In this document: positions 6,168-8,380 of the stretch, piece by piece
Layout: each line of letters starts with the position of its first letter
Numbering within the stretch: the stretch's first letter is position 1
Source of the DNA: an uncultured Bacilli bacterium
Lineage (GTDB): Bacteria; Bacillota_I; Bacilli_A; ML615J-28; CAG-313
Length of the DNA stretch: 8,380 nt
Direction: 5' to 3'
Assembly (NCBI GenBank): GCA_904502205.1
Contig: CAJGDR010000040.1
Coordinates: forward strand, 1-8,380
The notes under the pieces: model-generated
The model's database searches: none
What the model was told of the DNA's origin: nothing
Seen by the model: only the letters and a program-made list of their open reading frames with translations
Translations under genes and position numbers: made by a program

Positions 6168-7531
6168 TATTTACCTTTTGGAAGTGATGCAGCAGCAATA
6201 GATTGACCTACACGACGAGTGTATTCATCTGGTACTGTAATTTGAATATTAAATTCTGGGAATTCTTGTTTTAATACTTCATTAGCTTTTTCAATAACGA
6301 TATCTCCACCTTTACCAGAAGTAACACGTCCTAATAATAATAAGTATTTAATATCGTAGAATTCAGCATAGTATGGAAGTGTATAACCAAGATAGATACC
6401 AATTGTTTCATAAATTTCTTTAGCAAGTGGATTATCTTCTTTCATCATACCTTGAACTACTTTTAATTTTTCAGCTGGAGTTAATGTTTCATCAAATACA
6501 ACACCACCAGCTTCAGCAAGTTTAATTACACCGTCTTGGCTGAAGTATTTAACACCACATCCGTAGTCACCACTCCATTCATCAACCATTGCTCCTTTAT
6601 TGTAGTCAACTGGTGCGAATGCAAGTTCTGAAAGCCATCCATTGATGTTACCTTCTTTATTAATATAACCAACAGCTTCACTTGTACCCATAGCGATACC
6701 TAATACGTTAACGTCTTTAAGTGATAAAGCACCAGCAAGTGCAGTTACGTCACCATCGTTACATACTTCTAGTGGTACATCACCAAATTGAGCAGCAGCT
6801 TTTTTGTAAATATTACGTACTTGTGCTTCAAATTTTTCTTCAGGAACTTTTAAGAATAATGATGCAACACGTACTTCATTATTAATATAAATACCAGCAC
6901 TACTTACACCAATAGCATCAACTCTTGGCATTTTTGATGCAGCTGTTTTGAAACTTTCTAAAATACCATTATAGTGATATTCTGGATCTTCTGTTACTTT
7001 TGGAAGCCATACTACTTCTTCACTATAAATTACTTCACCATCAACAACAGCACTAACTTTTCTGTCTGATCCACCAGCATCGAAACCGATACGGCATCCT
7101 TCTAAGTTACCACCAACTTTAATTGATGAAGAAACACTTTGTGGAACTTCATTATAGTCCATTACAACAAATTCGAATGGGTTGTCATAAACTTTAGCCA
7201 TAAAGTTTACATCAAAATCACGTGCACCACCGATAGTGTAATCTTTTTGAAGTTCTAAACCTAATTCTCTTGGTCCACCATAATAAACTTTGAATCCACC
7301 AACTACCCAAAGAACACTCTTAATTAATCTTTCTAAGATTCCTTTTGCATCTGGATCTGTTGGAATAACGTCTAATTCATAACGGAATTTATAACCATTG
7401 TTTCTTTCTACACAAAAAGCTACTGGAGTTTTTTCACTTGAAGCAGCAACTCTTTCTTTAAATTCACGTAGTTTTAAAATCATTGGTTCATAATTTGGAT
7501 CTAATCTTACTGGGAATTTTACTTTACTCAT
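6167..7531 (-). CDS. ROK-like (ASKHA-fold) putative sugar kinase with extra N-terminal region
   Basis: Residues about 147-454 resemble ROK proteins, a family of sugar kinases and sugar-responsive repressors. The phosphate-1 loop is RIGFDAGGSDRKVSAVV (147-163), VCNDGDVTALAG (256-267) holds the likely catalytic Asp259, the phosphate-2 loop is GIAMGTSEAVGYI (278-290), and LLLLGRVTSGKGGD (397-410) resembles the adenosine motif. The zinc motif of typical ROK proteins is missing; only GDYGCGVKYF (321-330) is left there. Residues 1-145 are a region I do not recognise, with GGFKVYYGG (78-86) and IGGARDFDVNFM (100-111), and no visible helix-turn-helix. At 454 residues it is about 150 longer than a glucokinase of this family. 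The start ATG at 7531 has GAGAGGT at 7537-7543. It heads an operon with the coupled hydrolase gene. Kinase activity is inference; a sugar-binding non-enzymatic role is possible. Confidence 0.75.
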   Translation of the reverse strand: MSKVKFPVRLDPNYEPMILKLREFKERVAASSEKTPVAFCVERNNGYKFRYELDVIPTDPDAKGILERLIKSVLWVVGGFKVYYGGPRELGLELQKDYTIGGARDFDVNFMAKVYDNPFEFVVMDYNEVPQSVSSSIKVGGNLEGCRIGFDAGGSDRKVSAVVDGEVIYSEEVVWLPKVTEDPEYHYNGILESFKTAASKMPRVDAIGVSSAGIYINNEVRVASLFLKVPEEKFEAQVRNIYKKAAAQFGDVPLEVCNDGDVTALAGALSLKDVNVLGIAMGTSEAVGYINKEGNINGWLSELAFAPVDYNKGAMVDEWSGDYGCGVKYFSQDGVIKLAEAGGVVFDETLTPAEKLKVVQGMMKEDNPLAKEIYETIGIYLGYTLPYYAEFYDIKYLLLLGRVTSGKGGDIVIEKANEVLKQEFPEFNIQITVPDEYTRRVGQSIAAASLPKGK

Positions 7532-7564
7532 AATATACCTCTCATTTATATTTTTAACAGATAT

Positions 7565-7573
7565 ATTATACCA
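7565..7573 (-). promoter_or_regulatory. Extended -10 promoter of the ROK-like/hydrolase operon
   Basis: The minus strand reads TGGTATAAT, a perfect -10 hexamer with the extended TGn motif. At 17 bases upstream the -35 is only a weak TTTAAT. The predicted leader is about 25 bases. The same TGGTATAAT occurs at the heat-shock promoter. Confidence 0.65.
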
Positions 7574-7605
7574 TATTATTCTTTAAAATTAAAACATTTT
7601 ATAAA

Positions 7606-7869
7606 TTATTTATTTTCTTCTTTTACTTTTGGAATATTTTCATCAATATCGACAATAATTACATCGCCACCAATTTTAATAATTCGATTCCAAGGAACAT
7701 TAAGAGCTGATTTATTATTTAAAAAACTAGTAAATTTAAAACCATTATTTATTTTTACACTAGTTATTCTTCCTGTTAAAGGATCAATTTCGGCATCTTG
7801 AATTTTACCCAATTTATTTCCATCAGCATCATTAATAACATCTTTAGATGTTAGACTTGATAATTTCAT
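7606..7869 (-). CDS. PRC-barrel domain protein, YlmC/YmxH-like
   Basis: This small 87-residue protein matches the YlmC/YmxH group of single PRC-barrel proteins found in spore-forming and related Bacillota. They are often labelled sporulation proteins, but their molecular role is not established. Family pattern in the sequence: MKLSSLTSKDVIN at the start, DGNKLGKIQDAEIDPLTGRI (about 16-35), and VPWNRIIKIGGDVIIVDI (about 58-75) followed by a charged tail. The ATG at 7869 is chosen because TAGGAG (7878-7883) lies eight bases upstream; the in-frame GTG at 7876-7878 overlaps that ribosome binding site and cannot use it. It is divergent from the radical SAM gene. No hairpin terminator is visible in the 74 bases before the next gene downstream. 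Confidence 0.82.
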   Translation of the reverse strand: MKLSSLTSKDVINDADGNKLGKIQDAEIDPLTGRITSVKINNGFKFTSFLNNKSALNVPWNRIIKIGGDVIIVDIDENIPKVKEENK

Positions 7870-7877
7870 ATAACACA

Positions 7878-7883
7878 CTCCTA
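7878..7883 (-). promoter_or_regulatory. Ribosome binding site fixing the PRC-barrel gene start
   Basis: The minus strand reads TAGGAG, eight bases before the ATG at 7869. A GTG codon at 7876-7878 in the same frame overlaps this motif, so it is an unlikely start. Confidence 0.7.
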
Positions 7884-7888
7884 TTACT

Positions 7889-7919
7889 ATAATATGTTAT
7901 TTCTTTTAAATTGTGACAA
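7889..7919 (-). promoter_or_regulatory. Weak candidate promoter of the PRC-barrel gene
   Basis: The minus strand has TTGTCA (7914-7919, 5 of 6) and TATTAT (7889-7894) with a 19-base spacer, longer than ideal. A 17-base alternative uses CATATT (7891-7896). The -35 shares bases with the divergent promoter on the other strand. Confidence 0.4.
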
Positions 7920-7941
7920 AATAATTAAAATGTAGTAAAAT
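7913..7941 (+). promoter_or_regulatory. Candidate sigma-A promoter of the radical SAM gene
   Basis: GTGACA (7913-7918, 5 of 6) is followed after 17 bases by TAAAAT (7936-7941, 5 of 6). The predicted start is only about 10 bases from the ATG, within or next to the AAAAGGTGA ribosome binding site (7945-7953). That makes the leader very short and lowers confidence. Confidence 0.5.
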
Positions 7942-7957
7942 AATAAAAGGTGATAAT

Positions 7958-8380
7958 ATGAAACATTTACTAAGTCATGAAAAACATTATGTAACACTTA
8001 ACAATTATTTAAAAGATCGTTTTGGTCATAAAGTATTTCGAATAGCATTAAATGCCGGATTTAGTTGTCCAAACAGAGATGGAACTAAAAGTAATATTGG
8101 TTGTATCTATTGTAGTGAAAAACTAAGTGGTGATTTCGCTGGTAATAAACTTGATTCATTCAAAACTCAATTTGAAGCAGGGCTTAAGATGATGAATCAA
8201 AAATGGGAAGAAGGAACATACATCGCATACTTACAAGCAGGTTCAAACACTTATAGTGATATAGCAACATTACGAAAGACTTATGAAGAAATTATCAGTC
8301 TTCATAAAGACATTGAAGTTCTTTCGATCGCAACTCGTCCTGATTGTATTAATAATGAGATTGTAGAATTACTTGCAGAA
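7958..8380 (+). CDS. mnmL: Radical SAM protein, YtqA/MnmL (TIGR01212) family, N-terminal part
   Basis: The family is a radical SAM group close to Elp3. The Bacillus subtilis member YtqA has been renamed MnmL and assigned to the wobble-uridine xnm5s2U tRNA modification route used by Gram-positives that lack MnmC. The window holds the first 141 codons of an expected 310-320, open to the right edge. The 4Fe-4S cysteines are Cys37, Cys49 and Cys52 in the C-x11-C-x2-C arrangement, within AGFSCPNRDGT and GCIYCS. Family-typical YLQAGSNTYSD and SIATRPDC (near residue 130) follow. The start ATG at 7958 has AAAAGGTGA at 7945-7953. It is the only plus-strand gene here and diverges from the PRC-barrel gene. 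Family membership is strong from the motifs; the specific tRNA role rests on the family. Confidence 0.9.
   Translation, partial: MKHLLSHEKHYVTLNNYLKDRFGHKVFRIALNAGFSCPNRDGTKSNIGCIYCSEKLSGDFAGNKLDSFKTQFEAGLKMMNQKWEEGTYIAYLQAGSNTYSDIATLRKTYEEIISLHKDIEVLSIATRPDCINNEIVELLAE

Overview
The window is a low-GC, AT-rich stretch of bacterial chromosome that fits a member of the Bacillota, in the broad Bacilli/Erysipelotrichia area. Supporting signs are the hrcA-grpE-dnaK gene order, CIRCE operators, a DnaK that lacks the insert found in Gram-negative homologues, strong AGGAGG-type ribosome binding sites, a YlmC/YmxH-like PRC-barrel protein, and a YtqA/MnmL-type radical SAM gene. All genes lie on the minus strand except the last, which is on the plus strand and divergent. 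Eight of the ten genes are complete; dnaK (left edge) and the radical SAM gene (right edge) are cut by the window. Seven of the eight visible stops are TAA (serpin uses TAG), and tryptophan is encoded by TGG where inspected, so nothing suggests a recoded TGA.

Region by region, as read on the minus strand. (1) 2306 down to 1 is the class I heat-shock operon: a consensus sigma-A promoter bracketed by two CIRCE operators, then hrcA, grpE and the first 189 codons of dnaK. HrcA represses this promoter, GrpE is the nucleotide-exchange factor for DnaK, and DnaK is the chaperone. (2) 3402 down to 2351 is a divergent gpsA-type glycerol-3-phosphate dehydrogenase with its own extended -10 promoter and a 12-bp hairpin terminator. 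(3) 4100 down to 3407 is a hemolysin III/PAQR-type membrane protein with a good promoter. (4) 5482 down to 4102 is a lipoprotein-anchored serpin with terminators on both sides, so it looks monocistronic. (5) 7573 down to 5530 is a two-gene operon: a large ROK-type (ASKHA-fold) protein with an extra N-terminal region, translationally coupled to a glyoxalase II-like metallo-beta-lactamase-fold hydrolase. (6) 7606-7869 is a small PRC-barrel protein. (7) 7913-8380 is the divergent radical SAM gene.

Most of the window is ordinary core chromosome. I see no CRISPR array, insertion sequence, prophage, tRNA or rRNA. The parts most worth a second look are the dual-CIRCE promoter, the surface serpin with its small-residue reactive loop, the altered active-site signature of GpsA, and the ROK-like protein with an unrecognised N-terminal domain.
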